A DNA stretch of 38,431 nt from an uncultured bacterium (GTDB taxonomy: Bacteria > Verrucomicrobiota > Kiritimatiellia > RFP12 > UBA1067), in the NCBI GenBank assembly GCA_902779075.1, contig CACZAK010000026.1, forward strand, positions 1 to 38,431. The letters run 5' to 3'. This document shows positions 1 through 7,807 of the stretch, piece by piece; the stretch's first letter is position 1; each line of letters begins with the position of its first letter. Under the pieces are notes generated by a model, which saw only the letters and a program-made list of their open reading frames with translations, did not search any database and was not told the DNA's origin. Both the position numbers and the translations under genes were made by a program.

Positions 1-1
1 C

Positions 2-775
2 AGCGGCACGAAGAGCGCGCAGGTGTTCCTCGTCTCGCCCGAGACCGCCGCCGTGAGCGCGCTCACGGGCAAGGTGACCTCGCCGCTCGGCGCGAAGATA
101 CCGTCCGTCCCCGCGCCAAAGAAGTTCCCGATCGACGACTCCATGTTCCTCTACCGCGCGACGGCGGGGAAGGGCGTGCGGAAGACGGAAATCGTGCGCG
201 GACCGAACATCGCGACCGTTCCGAAGGGCGTGCCGCTCGCGGCGTCGTACAAGGCCGTCTGCGCGATCAAGGTGGGCGACAAGATCACGACGGACCACAT
301 CATGCCGGCGGGCGCGCGACTCAAGTTCCGCTCGAACATCCCCGAGTACGCGAAGTTCGTGTTCGAGCCGTGCGACTCCACGTTCCACGACCGCTGCCTC
401 GCGAACCGCGAGAAGGGGATTGCGAACGTGATCGTGGCGGGCGAATCGTACGGACAGGGCTCCAGCCGCGAACACGCGGCGCTCTGCCCGATGTACCTCG
501 GCGTCAAGGCGGTCCTCGCCAAGTCGATCGAACGCATCCACCGCGCGAACCTCATCAACTTCGGCATTGTGCCATTTGTATTCGACGACCCGAAGGACTA
601 CGACCGCCTCCAGGCTGGCGATGCCCTTGAATTGACGAACATCCGCGCGGCTGTCGAAGGCGACGGCAAGGCGACGTTCAAGGTGGGCAACACCACCTTC
701 ACCGCCACGACTGCGCTCTCCGCGCGCGAGAAGTATCTCATCCTCTGCGGAGGCCTCCTCGCCTCTCTCAAGTAA
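2..775 (+). CDS. Aconitate hydratase, C-terminal part (5' end outside window)
   Basis: The reading frame is open from base 2, so this is the last 257 residues of a longer protein. It matches the end of the aconitase large domain plus the swivel domain: a DHIMPAG motif near residue 98 and the signature GESYGQGSSREHAA near residues 146-160. Aconitases isomerise citrate to isocitrate through a 4Fe-4S cluster in the TCA cycle. The cluster cysteines would lie upstream of the window and cannot be checked. The nearest subfamily seems to be the bacterial single-chain type; a homoaconitase or isopropylmalate dehydratase-like enzyme is less likely because the SREHAA context and length fit aconitase. 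Codon use is GC-rich, unlike the island that follows. Confidence 0.9.
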   Translation, partial: SGTKSAQVFLVSPETAAVSALTGKVTSPLGAKIPSVPAPKKFPIDDSMFLYRATAGKGVRKTEIVRGPNIATVPKGVPLAASYKAVCAIKVGDKITTDHIMPAGARLKFRSNIPEYAKFVFEPCDSTFHDRCLANREKGIANVIVAGESYGQGSSREHAALCPMYLGVKAVLAKSIERIHRANLINFGIVPFVFDDPKDYDRLQAGDALELTNIRAAVEGDGKATFKVGNTTFTATTALSAREKYLILCGGLLASLK

Positions 776-833
776 TGACGAACTTCGGTACAGAATTTCT
801 GAGACAGTATGGAGTGCCGTGGACGTTATTTGC

Positions 834-839
834 TATAAT
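834..839 (+). promoter_or_regulatory. -10 box (TATAAT) for the DUF3990 gene
   Basis: A perfect TATAAT lies in the 99-bp gap after the aconitase gene, predicting a start near 846, about 29 nt before the next ATG. No convincing -35 is visible 17 bp upstream (GGAGTG). A Shine-Dalgarno-like GAGGAAG follows at 861-867. Confidence 0.55.
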
Positions 840-874
840 ATGGGCTGTGGACGAACAAGAGAGGAAGTGTATTG

Positions 875-1306
875 ATGACACTCTACCATGGTAGTAATGT
901 GGAGGTGCGAGAGCCGAAGATTCTGACGCCCAACCGCGGTTTGGACTTCGGTAACGGTTTCTACACGACGACGAACCATGACCAGGCCGTTGCATTTGCC
1001 AAGCGTGTCACGCGGAATCGTGCTACTGGTTCGGCTACGGTGTCGGTGTATGAGATCGACGAGGAGACGGCGTTTCAGGTTTGCAATGTGGTGAGATTTG
1101 ACGGCGTCTGCGATGCATGGCTTGATTTCGTCTGCGACAACCGTGATGGTGCGTATGCAACTGAACAGTTTTACGCCTCCCGCGTTTATGACGAGCTTTC
1201 TGACGAGGGGAGGAACCTATGGCATTATTCGCCAAAGGTCCTGTTCTCCATGTACGACGAGGAAAAGCGGACGGGCGCTATCACCTATCCGGAGGAGGCG
1301 TTCTGA
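875..1306 (+). CDS. DUF3990 family protein (ADP-ribosyltransferase-like)
   Basis: A 143-aa protein beginning MTLYHGSN, with LDFGNGFYTTT at about residues 23-33. These two blocks are the hallmark of DUF3990, a family distantly related to ADP-ribosyltransferases, in which the first His and the FYTT tyrosine resemble the H-Y part of the NAD-binding site. I chose ATG 875 over TTG 872 because GAGGAAG at 861-867 is well spaced. The stop codon overlaps the start of the DUF3791 gene (TGATG), so the two are translationally coupled. As far as I recall these families often sit together and are suspected to act as a toxin-antitoxin-like or host-conflict pair; the actual target is unknown. Confidence 0.75.
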   Translation: MTLYHGSNVEVREPKILTPNRGLDFGNGFYTTTNHDQAVAFAKRVTRNRATGSATVSVYEIDEETAFQVCNVVRFDGVCDAWLDFVCDNRDGAYATEQFYASRVYDELSDEGRNLWHYSPKVLFSMYDEEKRTGAITYPEEAF

Positions 1307-1509
1307 TGAGTAAGGAGGGAAAGTTTTTGATATTCTGCATGGAGTGTTACCGTGCAGAGAAGGGATTATCCGGACGGGAGGTGTCGGCGCTTTTCGCCAA
1401 GTACGGTCTCTACGATTACGTAACGCGCTTCTTCGATTCGCTCCATACAACGGGCGTGAAGTATATCGTCGCCGACATTGATGCCTACATCCATGAACGT
1501 GTGGCGTGA
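1306..1509 (+). CDS. DUF3791 family small protein, partner of DUF3990
   Basis: A 67-aa protein starting at the ATG that overlaps the upstream TGA (1304-1306). The pattern FLIFCMECYRAEKGLSG, a central LFAKYGLYDYV and a C-terminal YIVADIDAYI match DUF3791, a small mostly helical family usually encoded next to DUF3990. Overlapping stop and start imply fixed stoichiometry with the DUF3990 protein, so a role as antitoxin, chaperone or specificity partner is a reasonable inference. No signal peptide or membrane segment is seen. Confidence 0.7.
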   Translation: MSKEGKFLIFCMECYRAEKGLSGREVSALFAKYGLYDYVTRFFDSLHTTGVKYIVADIDAYIHERVA

Positions 1510-1523
1510 GCTCGTGAAAATTA

Positions 1524-1610
1524 TGGTATACTTACCGCATGGCAAAGAAGCGCACAAACCTTAAAATCCCCTACGGTGTGTCGGATTTCAGGACGATCCA
1601 TAATGTATGA
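1524..1610 (+). pseudogene. Promoter plus 5' fragment of an AAA-ATPase_like gene
   Basis: Bases 1539-1599 match the first ~61 bases of the gene at 4819 with a few substitutions, and encode MAKKRTNLKIPYGVSDFRTI before the similarity ends and a TGA arrives (1608-1610). The extended -10 (TGG-TATACT, 1524-1532) and the 6-bp gap between -10 and ATG are also preserved, exactly as at 4804-4819. This is therefore a decayed, truncated second copy of the PD-(D/E)XK/AAA gene. A 23-residue peptide could still be made if the promoter works, but nothing suggests a function. Confidence 0.8.
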
Positions 1611-1649
1611 AGCCAAGAACCCACGTTGAATGATGGATAAGCGGTGGGG

Positions 1650-1698
1650 TTGACAGTTAATTTTGCGGCTTGTATGCTACAAGGGAATGTGGTAAAAT
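1650..1698 (+). promoter_or_regulatory. Repeated-family promoter, copy 1 (TTGTAT-17-TAAAAT) with an overlapping second promoter
   Basis: TTGTAT at 1670-1675, a 17-bp spacer ATGTGG-ended, and TAAAAT at 1693-1698. The spacer core (AAGGGAATGTGG) recurs in five other promoters of this window. A second sigma70-type pair overlaps it: TTGACA (1650-1655), 17 bp, TATGCT (1673-1678). The promoter drives the secreted zinc-finger gene at 1806 after a leader of about 100 nt. Confidence 0.75.
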
Positions 1699-1711
1699 GC
1701 CGCTGTTTTCA

Positions 1712-1776
1712 GGCGCGAAGAAGTCTTGAGAGGCTGCGCGCCGGTGCTGCTTTCCTGTTCCTCGCGGGAAGGGGGC
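1712..1776 (+). promoter_or_regulatory. Structured 5' leader, short form, copy 1
   Basis: Two stems can be drawn: GGCGCG (1712-1717) with CGCGCC (1737-1742), and TTCCTG (1752-1757) with CGGGAA (1765-1770). The paralogous leader at 22897-22955 keeps both stems through changes that swap Watson-Crick and G-U pairs, which supports RNA pairing. The end (CTCGCGGGA...) resembles the 3' end of the long leaders at 10.8 and 14.1 kb, so this looks like a form lacking the middle domain. Confidence 0.5.
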
Positions 1777-1805
1777 ATAAATTGGAACAGAAAGGAAACG
1801 TTGAT

Positions 1806-2129
1806 ATGAAAAGGAAAGATCTGGTTGTTTTCGGTGCATTGTGTCTTTCAGTGCTTGCCGCGCTTGCCGCTCCTGCGGTGCAACACTTCTATTGCAAGTA
1901 CTGCGGTTACAAGTCCTCTTCGGTGAGGAGCCTCACGGCATCGCTATGCCAGCGACATCCGAACGGCCCCGGCGCTGGACGCCATGCCCTTTACGAAGGC
2001 GGGGAAAAGTCAAGCTACACTTGCAAGTATTGCGGACTGAAGTCGTCGGCGATCAATTCGCTCACGTCGTCCAAGTGCCAACGCCACCCCAACGGTCCCA
2101 TGAAAGGCCGTCACGAACCCGCGCTATAG
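1806..2129 (+). CDS. Secreted two-repeat zinc-finger miniprotein, copy 1
   Basis: A 107-aa protein with an N-terminal signal peptide (residues 1-22, cleavage likely after ALAA) and two copies of a motif with C-x2-C, then C and H: Cys30, Cys33, Cys48, His51 (plus His60), and Cys73, Cys76, Cys91, His94 (plus His103). Between them the repeats share KSS...SLT and QRHPNGP. Four ligands per repeat suggest a small zinc-stabilised fold outside the cytoplasm. ATG 1806 follows AAAGGAAA and precedes the signal peptide. A paralogue lies at 22991, and a related C-terminal ribbon is in the protein at 13105. I do not recognise a named family; function unknown. Confidence 0.75.
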   Translation: MKRKDLVVFGALCLSVLAALAAPAVQHFYCKYCGYKSSSVRSLTASLCQRHPNGPGAGRHALYEGGEKSSYTCKYCGLKSSAINSLTSSKCQRHPNGPMKGRHEPAL

Positions 2130-2178
2130 GACGTGGATGGCAGACCATCGGTTCTTGTCACAGAAAAGGAAGATGATC

Positions 2179-4572
2179 ATGAATACCATGCGAAAGCTAA
2201 CTTTGATTCTTTTGTCTTGCGCTACCGGTTTTTGTCTGAATGCAACGCCGCAACAACAGGAATCTGACGCGGCGCTTGACACTATCGCGATAATCAACCA
2301 AGTCAACTACGCCGTGGAGGTTATCCGGACATACCACAACGTCGTGGCGCTGGAGGAAGAGTACGAGAGGATTTCCGCAGACAATCTTAACCTTAATTGC
2401 ATTAGGGACGAGGAATCTCTTCAGCTGATTCGCGACATGTTGAACACGCTCAACGGCATGCGCATGAACGATCGCGCACGGAAATGGTATAGGCATGTGC
2501 TGACTCGCGATCTAAAAGGTGCGAAACTGGAGGGCATGGCGAAGATGGCCAATACGGTCACTTCTTCCTTGGTAAATGGGTCTGGCGGTTTTTGGTCTCG
2601 CCTGGGACAGTTGGCCTCTGCGACGGTAGTTGCAGGAGTGGAGACGGTGGCAGATTACAAGAAGGCAGAGCATGCATTGCAGGGACAGCTAGAGGACAGG
2701 CAGTTCGAGTTGGACACGGAGAAACTTAATGAACTACACAAGATGAACGACATGCTGCTGGCACGGCAGTGGAATCTCATCAACAAATATCGTCTTGACG
2801 ATCGTCTGCGTGTTACGGGGAGGGAGGTCAGGTCTCTCGTTAGGTGTCTTAAGGGGTCGAATCGGAAAAACACCTTCAGACAGCTTAAGCCCATGCAGCG
2901 GGTGTTTGAGGTCTATCCGACATATTGGTACTATCGTGCGGCCATGGCAATGGCGACGGCAGACTACAAGGATGCGCTTGCCTCCTGCGAGCACTTTGAG
3001 AGTATTAACAGGGGACTCTTCCGCACAGACAAGATGGCGGCCAATGTCGCCATGATAAAGATAACGGCCATGTTGGAGCAGAGGTCTCAGGACAAGGCGC
3101 TTTCGCCCCAAGAGAAGGCGTCCATAGAGAAGGGACTTGATACCATCTGCGAGCAGAACTACAGTTCAGAGAATGCAGATCAAAGCATATTCTGCACATC
3201 GGTGTATCTATCTGTTCTTGATGACGTGGAATCTGCAAGCGCCGTACTAGAATCGCTTATGGCAAAACTCGATTCAGATTCCCAGGAAGAGCTTAAAGAG
3301 TATTGCGATCTTTTCACCAGACCGGCAGAAAAGAAGGGAACACCGCCCAATACCGTCTATCTTGTCCAATGTCGCATGCTTAGGCTTGCAATAGACCAGA
3401 AAAAGGAACATAAGATCCATGTTGAGCGCCTTAAGGAAATCTGCGGACGCGAGACCACTTGCAGTCTCGAGAAGCTGTTCTATTTCGGTGAATTGCGTAT
3501 TGAGGACTTGTGGAAATTGGCGGAGAAGGACATTGAAAAGATCAATTTGCTCGTTGAAGACGATCATGTGGTCGCTGAAATCCCCGTGACATGGTTCTTG
3601 CTCGGCGATCTGGACGTTACAGTTGAGATGCTGCACGGCACAAATGTCGTTGAGACACTTCTAGGAGATGATAAAAGGCGTTCCCACGTGATGAGTAGCC
3701 CGCATCTAGTTTCCCAGTCAAAAGCTGGGGTGTATGTACGTATCGCCATGCCCACCTCAAAGAATTCTGTTGTGGATTGCGACGGCATGCGTCTACGTTT
3801 GAAGCACGTCTCATGGCCAGTCGATCTTGCGTATGCGCCTGAAAAGCCATTGCAGGACGGTAAGACGTATCTTGTGCCTGTCAGAGCGGAGCGATTCATG
3901 GGGAAATCACTTGACAAGAAGATCATGCCAGTTCCAGATTTGACAGTTGCCACGACTACCGTTACCAAGTCTTCAACTAAGACTACCGTTCCAACGCCCT
4001 CATGGAAAAAGGTTTCGTTGGGGTCTCAAAACAACTTAGAAATATTGAAGTCTGCTGCTGAGGAAGGGAATGTCGAGGCGCAGTTCAAACTTGGCAGATG
4101 CTATTACTACGGTGAAGGTGTGGAACAGGATAAGGCAGAGGCAGTTAAGTGGTACCGCAAGGCGGCGGAACAGGGGAATGCCGATGCGCAATCTTCGCTT
4201 GCTTTTTGTTATGCCTTGGGCGAAGGAGTGCCTAAGGATCGCAATGAGTATAGGAAGTGGTTACGCAAGGCTGCGGAACAGGGGAAAATTGAGAGTCAAG
4301 AAGACCTCGCCGCTGATTACTGGCTTAACGATCCAAGAGACATTACAGAAGCCATAAAATGGTGGCGGAAGGCTGCGGAGAATGAACGTGTCACATCGAA
4401 GTATGATCGCAATATTCGCGTTACAGCACAAATACGGCTTGGTGAGCGCTACGAAAAAGGCGATGGTGTAGTGAAAAACAAGGCAGAGGCAGAGCGGTGG
4501 TATCGTAAAGCGGCAGACAATGGCAACACATGGGCAAAAGAACGGCTCAAGAAACTTCATTCATGGTGGTAA
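2179..4572 (+). CDS. Large exported protein with C-terminal Sel1 repeats
   Basis: A 797-aa protein. ATG 2179 is chosen because AAAAGGAAG sits 7 bases upstream and the signal sequence (MNTMRKLTLILLSCATGFCLNA) starts there. Cleavage could be by signal peptidase I near residue 22; Cys14 after LLS could also be a weak lipobox. Residues ~25-600 are a mostly helical region I do not recognise. Residues ~620-797 hold about four Sel1-type TPR repeats (AEAVKWYRKAAEQGNADAQ pattern), which act as protein-protein interaction solenoids. The gene follows the zinc-finger miniprotein by 49 bp and may be co-transcribed with it. An extracytoplasmic scaffold is the most I can infer. Confidence 0.7.
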   Translation: MNTMRKLTLILLSCATGFCLNATPQQQESDAALDTIAIINQVNYAVEVIRTYHNVVALEEEYERISADNLNLNCIRDEESLQLIRDMLNTLNGMRMNDRARKWYRHVLTRDLKGAKLEGMAKMANTVTSSLVNGSGGFWSRLGQLASATVVAGVETVADYKKAEHALQGQLEDRQFELDTEKLNELHKMNDMLLARQWNLINKYRLDDRLRVTGREVRSLVRCLKGSNRKNTFRQLKPMQRVFEVYPTYWYYRAAMAMATADYKDALASCEHFESINRGLFRTDKMAANVAMIKITAMLEQRSQDKALSPQEKASIEKGLDTICEQNYSSENADQSIFCTSVYLSVLDDVESASAVLESLMAKLDSDSQEELKEYCDLFTRPAEKKGTPPNTVYLVQCRMLRLAIDQKKEHKIHVERLKEICGRETTCSLEKLFYFGELRIEDLWKLAEKDIEKINLLVEDDHVVAEIPVTWFLLGDLDVTVEMLHGTNVVETLLGDDKRRSHVMSSPHLVSQSKAGVYVRIAMPTSKNSVVDCDGMRLRLKHVSWPVDLAYAPEKPLQDGKTYLVPVRAERFMGKSLDKKIMPVPDLTVATTTVTKSSTKTTVPTPSWKKVSLGSQNNLEILKSAAEEGNVEAQFKLGRCYYYGEGVEQDKAEAVKWYRKAAEQGNADAQSSLAFCYALGEGVPKDRNEYRKWLRKAAEQGKIESQEDLAADYWLNDPRDITEAIKWWRKAAENERVTSKYDRNIRVTAQIRLGERYEKGDGVVKNKAEAERWYRKAADNGNTWAKERLKKLHSWW

Positions 4573-4600
4573 CTTGGGGTGAGCAATAAAGGGATAGGTC

Positions 4601-4704
4601 TATGTGAAGGTAGAGTGGGGCCCGCCCCGTGCATGGCCTTGAACGGCCAGACGCGCACACCCGCGACGGTCTGCCCGCGCTGGGCGAAGTGGGAGAGGCT
4701 GTAA
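4601..4704 (+). pseudogene. Frameshifted 3' fragment of the four-cysteine miniprotein gene
   Basis: The DNA from TATGTGAAGGT to the stop at 4702-4704 closely matches the last ~100 bases of the gene at 22508-22711. One base is missing near 4615-4620 relative to that gene, so the frame is broken, and the 5' half is absent. It lies between the Sel1 gene and the ATPase promoter and marks a past duplication within the island. Confidence 0.75.
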
Positions 4705-4803
4705 ATCTATGAACAGCTTTTCGCCTATGCCGACAATCAAGACGTTTCCATCTTGAAAGGTAAATTGCATTTGGCATGCCAGTCACCACACGCCACAAAA
4801 ATG

Positions 4804-4812
4804 TGGTATACT
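4804..4812 (+). promoter_or_regulatory. Extended -10 promoter giving a leaderless mRNA
   Basis: TGG-TATACT is an extended -10. Counting from it, the +1 position is 4819, the A of the ATG of the next gene. No -35 match or Shine-Dalgarno precedes the ATG. The truncated copy at 1524-1541 has the same spacing. The inverted halves CCACA and TGTGG just upstream may be part of the site. Confidence 0.6.
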
Positions 4813-4818
4813 GTCCGC

Positions 4819-6573
4819 ATGGCAAAGAAGCGCACAGACCTTAAGATTCCCTACGGCGTGTCGGATTTCAGGACGATCCGCAACGAGGGGCTTTACTACG
4901 TTGACAAGACGGAGTACCTCGCGCAGATGGAGGCGCGGGACCGATTCATCTTCTTCGTCCGCCCGCGACGTTTTGGTAAGTCGCTCTTCATCTCGATGAT
5001 GGAGAGCTACTACGACCTCAATCGGAAAAAGGACTTCAAGAAACTCTTCGGCGATCTCTGGATCGGGAAGCACCCCACGGAAAATGCCAACCGCTTCATG
5101 ACGCTGAAACTCGACTTCTCGAAAGTCGGAGGCACTGGTGAGGTGCTGGAGCGGGCGTTCGAGGATCATATTGGCAAGCAACTTGATGACATGGTGTTGC
5201 GATATCCGTCGTGCTTCGACGCTGAATTCCGCGCTTCGTTTACAGGGCAGCCTGCGTCGGGAAAGCTTGCCGACATTGTCAACAAGGCTCGCCGTTCCAG
5301 TATCCCCCTATACCTGATCATTGACGAGTACGACAACTTCACGAACCAGATGATCCGCGCGGTGGGGGTGACGGACTACCGTAAGATCACGCACGGCGCA
5401 GGGTTCTACCGCAACTGGTTCAAGAAGTTCAAGGGCGAGTTCGACCGTATTTTCATGACGGGCGTCTCGCCCGTTACGCTGGATGACCTCACGAGCGGAT
5501 TCAACATCGCGACGAATCTCTCCCTTGATGCCGACTGTAACGCCACGCTCGGATTCTCGACAGAGGAGGCCGTGAAGATTTTCTCCGACTTCAAGGGAAC
5601 AGGCAAGTTCGAGCGCGGAGACCCGGCGGCGATTGTCGAGTCCATCAAGCCGTGGTACGATGGGTACTGCTTCGCCGAAGAGAAGGTGGGTGCCGAGTGC
5701 GTGTTCAACTCAGACATGACGCTTTACTACCTCAAGAGCCTTGTCGAGAAGGGCGAACCGCCGAAGAACATGGTTGACGCCAACATCAAGACGGACTACG
5801 ACAAGCTCAAGACGATCTCCGACCTCCAGCGCACCGTGTTCAAGATGGAGCCACTTGAGGCTCTGCCGATGACGGAGCAGGTGGTCGCCAAAGGCGGCGT
5901 CCAGTTCTCACTCGTGGAGTCATTCCCCGCAGAGGCGATCGTCAAGCCAGAGAATTTCCGGTCGCTCTTCTTTTATTACGGGCTTCTCTCGATGACTGGC
6001 TGGAAGACGGGGCGTCCGGTTTTTGGAGTTCCGAACAACTGCGTGGAGAAGCAGATCTTTGGCTATCTTCGTGACCGGTACTTCCCTCCGTCAAAGAGCT
6101 TCCTCGACTGGGACGACGCCGCTTTTGCGTTCGCCTACGACGGAAAGTGGCAGGAGTTCTTTGAGCTTGTCTCCAAGAACTTCGCCGAGACGACGCCGAT
6201 ACGCGGCGGTATCGACGGCGAGGTGCGCATGCAGGGGTACTTCCAGTGCGAGATGGGGCATCTGCCGCAGTTCATCACCTGTCCTGAACTGGAGATGTCG
6301 CACGGCAACTGCGACTTCTTCCTCTTCCCGGAGCGACACTACTACGGCGACGTGCCGCACAGCTACATCGTCGAGTTCAAGTACCTCAAGAAGGGCGCGA
6401 AGAAGGCGGAGCTGGATGCGCAGCGCAAGGAAGGTGTCGCGCAGCTCAAGCGCTACGCGAAAGACAAGAAAATCCCCGCGCTTGCGAAGGATACGACCCT
6501 GCATCTCATTCTCGTCCAGTACCGCGGTCCCAAGATGGCCAATTGCGAGCTCGTTGGCGAGAAGAGATTCTAA
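4819..6573 (+). CDS. AAA-ATPase_like / PD-(D/E)XK nuclease family protein
   Basis: A 584-aa protein of the abundant two-domain family pairing PF09820 (AAA-ATPase_like) with a C-terminal PDDEXK_9 nuclease domain. The N-terminus has the typical YGVSDFRTIRNEGLYYVDKT start and a Walker A-like RPRRFGKSL at about residues 48-56; IDEYDNF near residue 170 is the Walker B region. The nuclease-like core near residues 494-524 has CDFFLF (Asp) and VEFKYLKK (Glu-x-Lys). The family is multi-copy in gut bacteria and suspected of a mobile or defence role, but its substrate is not established. ATG 4819 fits the paralogous fragment at 1539 and the promoter, rather than the upstream in-frame ATG at 4753. Confidence 0.85.
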   Translation: MAKKRTDLKIPYGVSDFRTIRNEGLYYVDKTEYLAQMEARDRFIFFVRPRRFGKSLFISMMESYYDLNRKKDFKKLFGDLWIGKHPTENANRFMTLKLDFSKVGGTGEVLERAFEDHIGKQLDDMVLRYPSCFDAEFRASFTGQPASGKLADIVNKARRSSIPLYLIIDEYDNFTNQMIRAVGVTDYRKITHGAGFYRNWFKKFKGEFDRIFMTGVSPVTLDDLTSGFNIATNLSLDADCNATLGFSTEEAVKIFSDFKGTGKFERGDPAAIVESIKPWYDGYCFAEEKVGAECVFNSDMTLYYLKSLVEKGEPPKNMVDANIKTDYDKLKTISDLQRTVFKMEPLEALPMTEQVVAKGGVQFSLVESFPAEAIVKPENFRSLFFYYGLLSMTGWKTGRPVFGVPNNCVEKQIFGYLRDRYFPPSKSFLDWDDAAFAFAYDGKWQEFFELVSKNFAETTPIRGGIDGEVRMQGYFQCEMGHLPQFITCPELEMSHGNCDFFLFPERHYYGDVPHSYIVEFKYLKKGAKKAELDAQRKEGVAQLKRYAKDKKIPALAKDTTLHLILVQYRGPKMANCELVGEKRF

Positions 6574-6625
6574 TGGTGAATGACGAATGACCTACGCAAC
6601 CATCAACGCGTATGGATGGTCTGAC

Positions 6626-7807
6626 ATGAAAAGCATACTTCTTGCGATTTTTGTTGTCGGTGCATTCGTGGCGGTTGGCGGCGTGGTGGCGCCGGATGCC
6701 GTGGTACTTAACGCGGCGCGGGAGGAAGTGCGTACGCTTCTTGCCGATGACTTCAGGGCGTTGAATGAAGGTCGGATGACCATTCTGGATGTTGCAGACC
6801 ATGTAGCCGACTTGGCGGCAGCGTCCAATTCCGCCGCAAGGCTGCGCATACTTCAGGAAGGGGCGTTCAACCTCTACAGGGAGGCCGATGCGCTTGGTCG
6901 GGCGGCGGAACGACGCATACCGTTCTGGATCAACCTTGGCACAGACACGGAATTTGAGTTCGCGGCTTGTCCGGTAGGCTCGTTCATGATGGGCTGCGAA
7001 GGTGACCGCATGAGCCCGAACTTCCGCCACAGGGTCAATCTGCCTCGTCCGTTCTGGATTGCGAAATACCAGACCACGAAACGCCTCTACAACACATTCC
7101 GCAGAATCAATTCCATGACCGAGGAGGAAAAACTCTACGGCGGCATGGACATTCCGCATGGAGGGCTTTCTCGTAAGGACATGGAAGATTTCTGTTCTTT
7201 TCTCACAAGCCGCAACAAAGACCGTCTGCCGAAAGGGTATGTGTTTCGTCTTCCCACAGATGCCGAATGGGAATACGCCCTGAACGCGAACTGCAACGCC
7301 CCCGCCGATCCTTACGTGCGGTTCAAGGGCGGCGATGCGTCGGTGGCGGAGGAAATCTCTGTTTCGTGGGACATGGTGAATGAACGCCGTGCAGCGCACG
7401 GTTTTGATAGAATCCTCCCCGCCAAGAAGGGGCAGGGCACGGTGTTCGCCGTCGGCACGAGGCCTCCAAACGCCTGGGGCATCTACGATATGCTCGGAAA
7501 CGGACAGGAGTACGTCCTCGACACCATCCCTCCCGATTCCATTCAACGGCCTTATGGCGAGGGCGTGTTTGACAGTGGTTCATACGATTTCGGATATGCG
7601 GACGAGGAGACAGAGCCGTTGCGCCATGTCAACGATGCAAACGGTCTTGTCATAACGCGCGGAGGCGTGCGCTATCGACGTTTTGACGCAAGCTGGTACG
7701 GGCGAACCGTCGTCGCGCCCAGTTCTCATTGGAATGGACATTACGTCTTCCGCATCGCGCTTGCGCCTGACCTCCTTGGCGAACGGGAAGGGGGACCCGC
7801 GAAATGA
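6626..7807 (+). CDS. Exported FGE/SUMF1-domain protein
   Basis: A 393-aa protein with a signal peptide (MKSILLAIFVVGAFVAVGG) and an FGE-sulfatase (formylglycine-generating enzyme-like) domain from about residue 95 to the end: GSFMMGCEGD, YQTTKRLYN, FRLPTDAEWEYA, NAWGIYDMLGNGQEYV and a closing YVFRIALAPD. The two active-site cysteines of true FGE are not evident, so it is more likely a binding or sensor fold than an oxidase. I start at ATG 6626 because the signal peptide begins there. Its stop overlaps the kinase start (ATGA), making it the first gene of a coupled operon with the kinase and sigma factor; it could be the extracytoplasmic sensor for them. Confidence 0.75.
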   Translation: MKSILLAIFVVGAFVAVGGVVAPDAVVLNAAREEVRTLLADDFRALNEGRMTILDVADHVADLAAASNSAARLRILQEGAFNLYREADALGRAAERRIPFWINLGTDTEFEFAACPVGSFMMGCEGDRMSPNFRHRVNLPRPFWIAKYQTTKRLYNTFRRINSMTEEEKLYGGMDIPHGGLSRKDMEDFCSFLTSRNKDRLPKGYVFRLPTDAEWEYALNANCNAPADPYVRFKGGDASVAEEISVSWDMVNERRAAHGFDRILPAKKGQGTVFAVGTRPPNAWGIYDMLGNGQEYVLDTIPPDSIQRPYGEGVFDSGSYDFGYADEETEPLRHVNDANGLVITRGGVRYRRFDASWYGRTVVAPSSHWNGHYVFRIALAPDLLGEREGGPAK

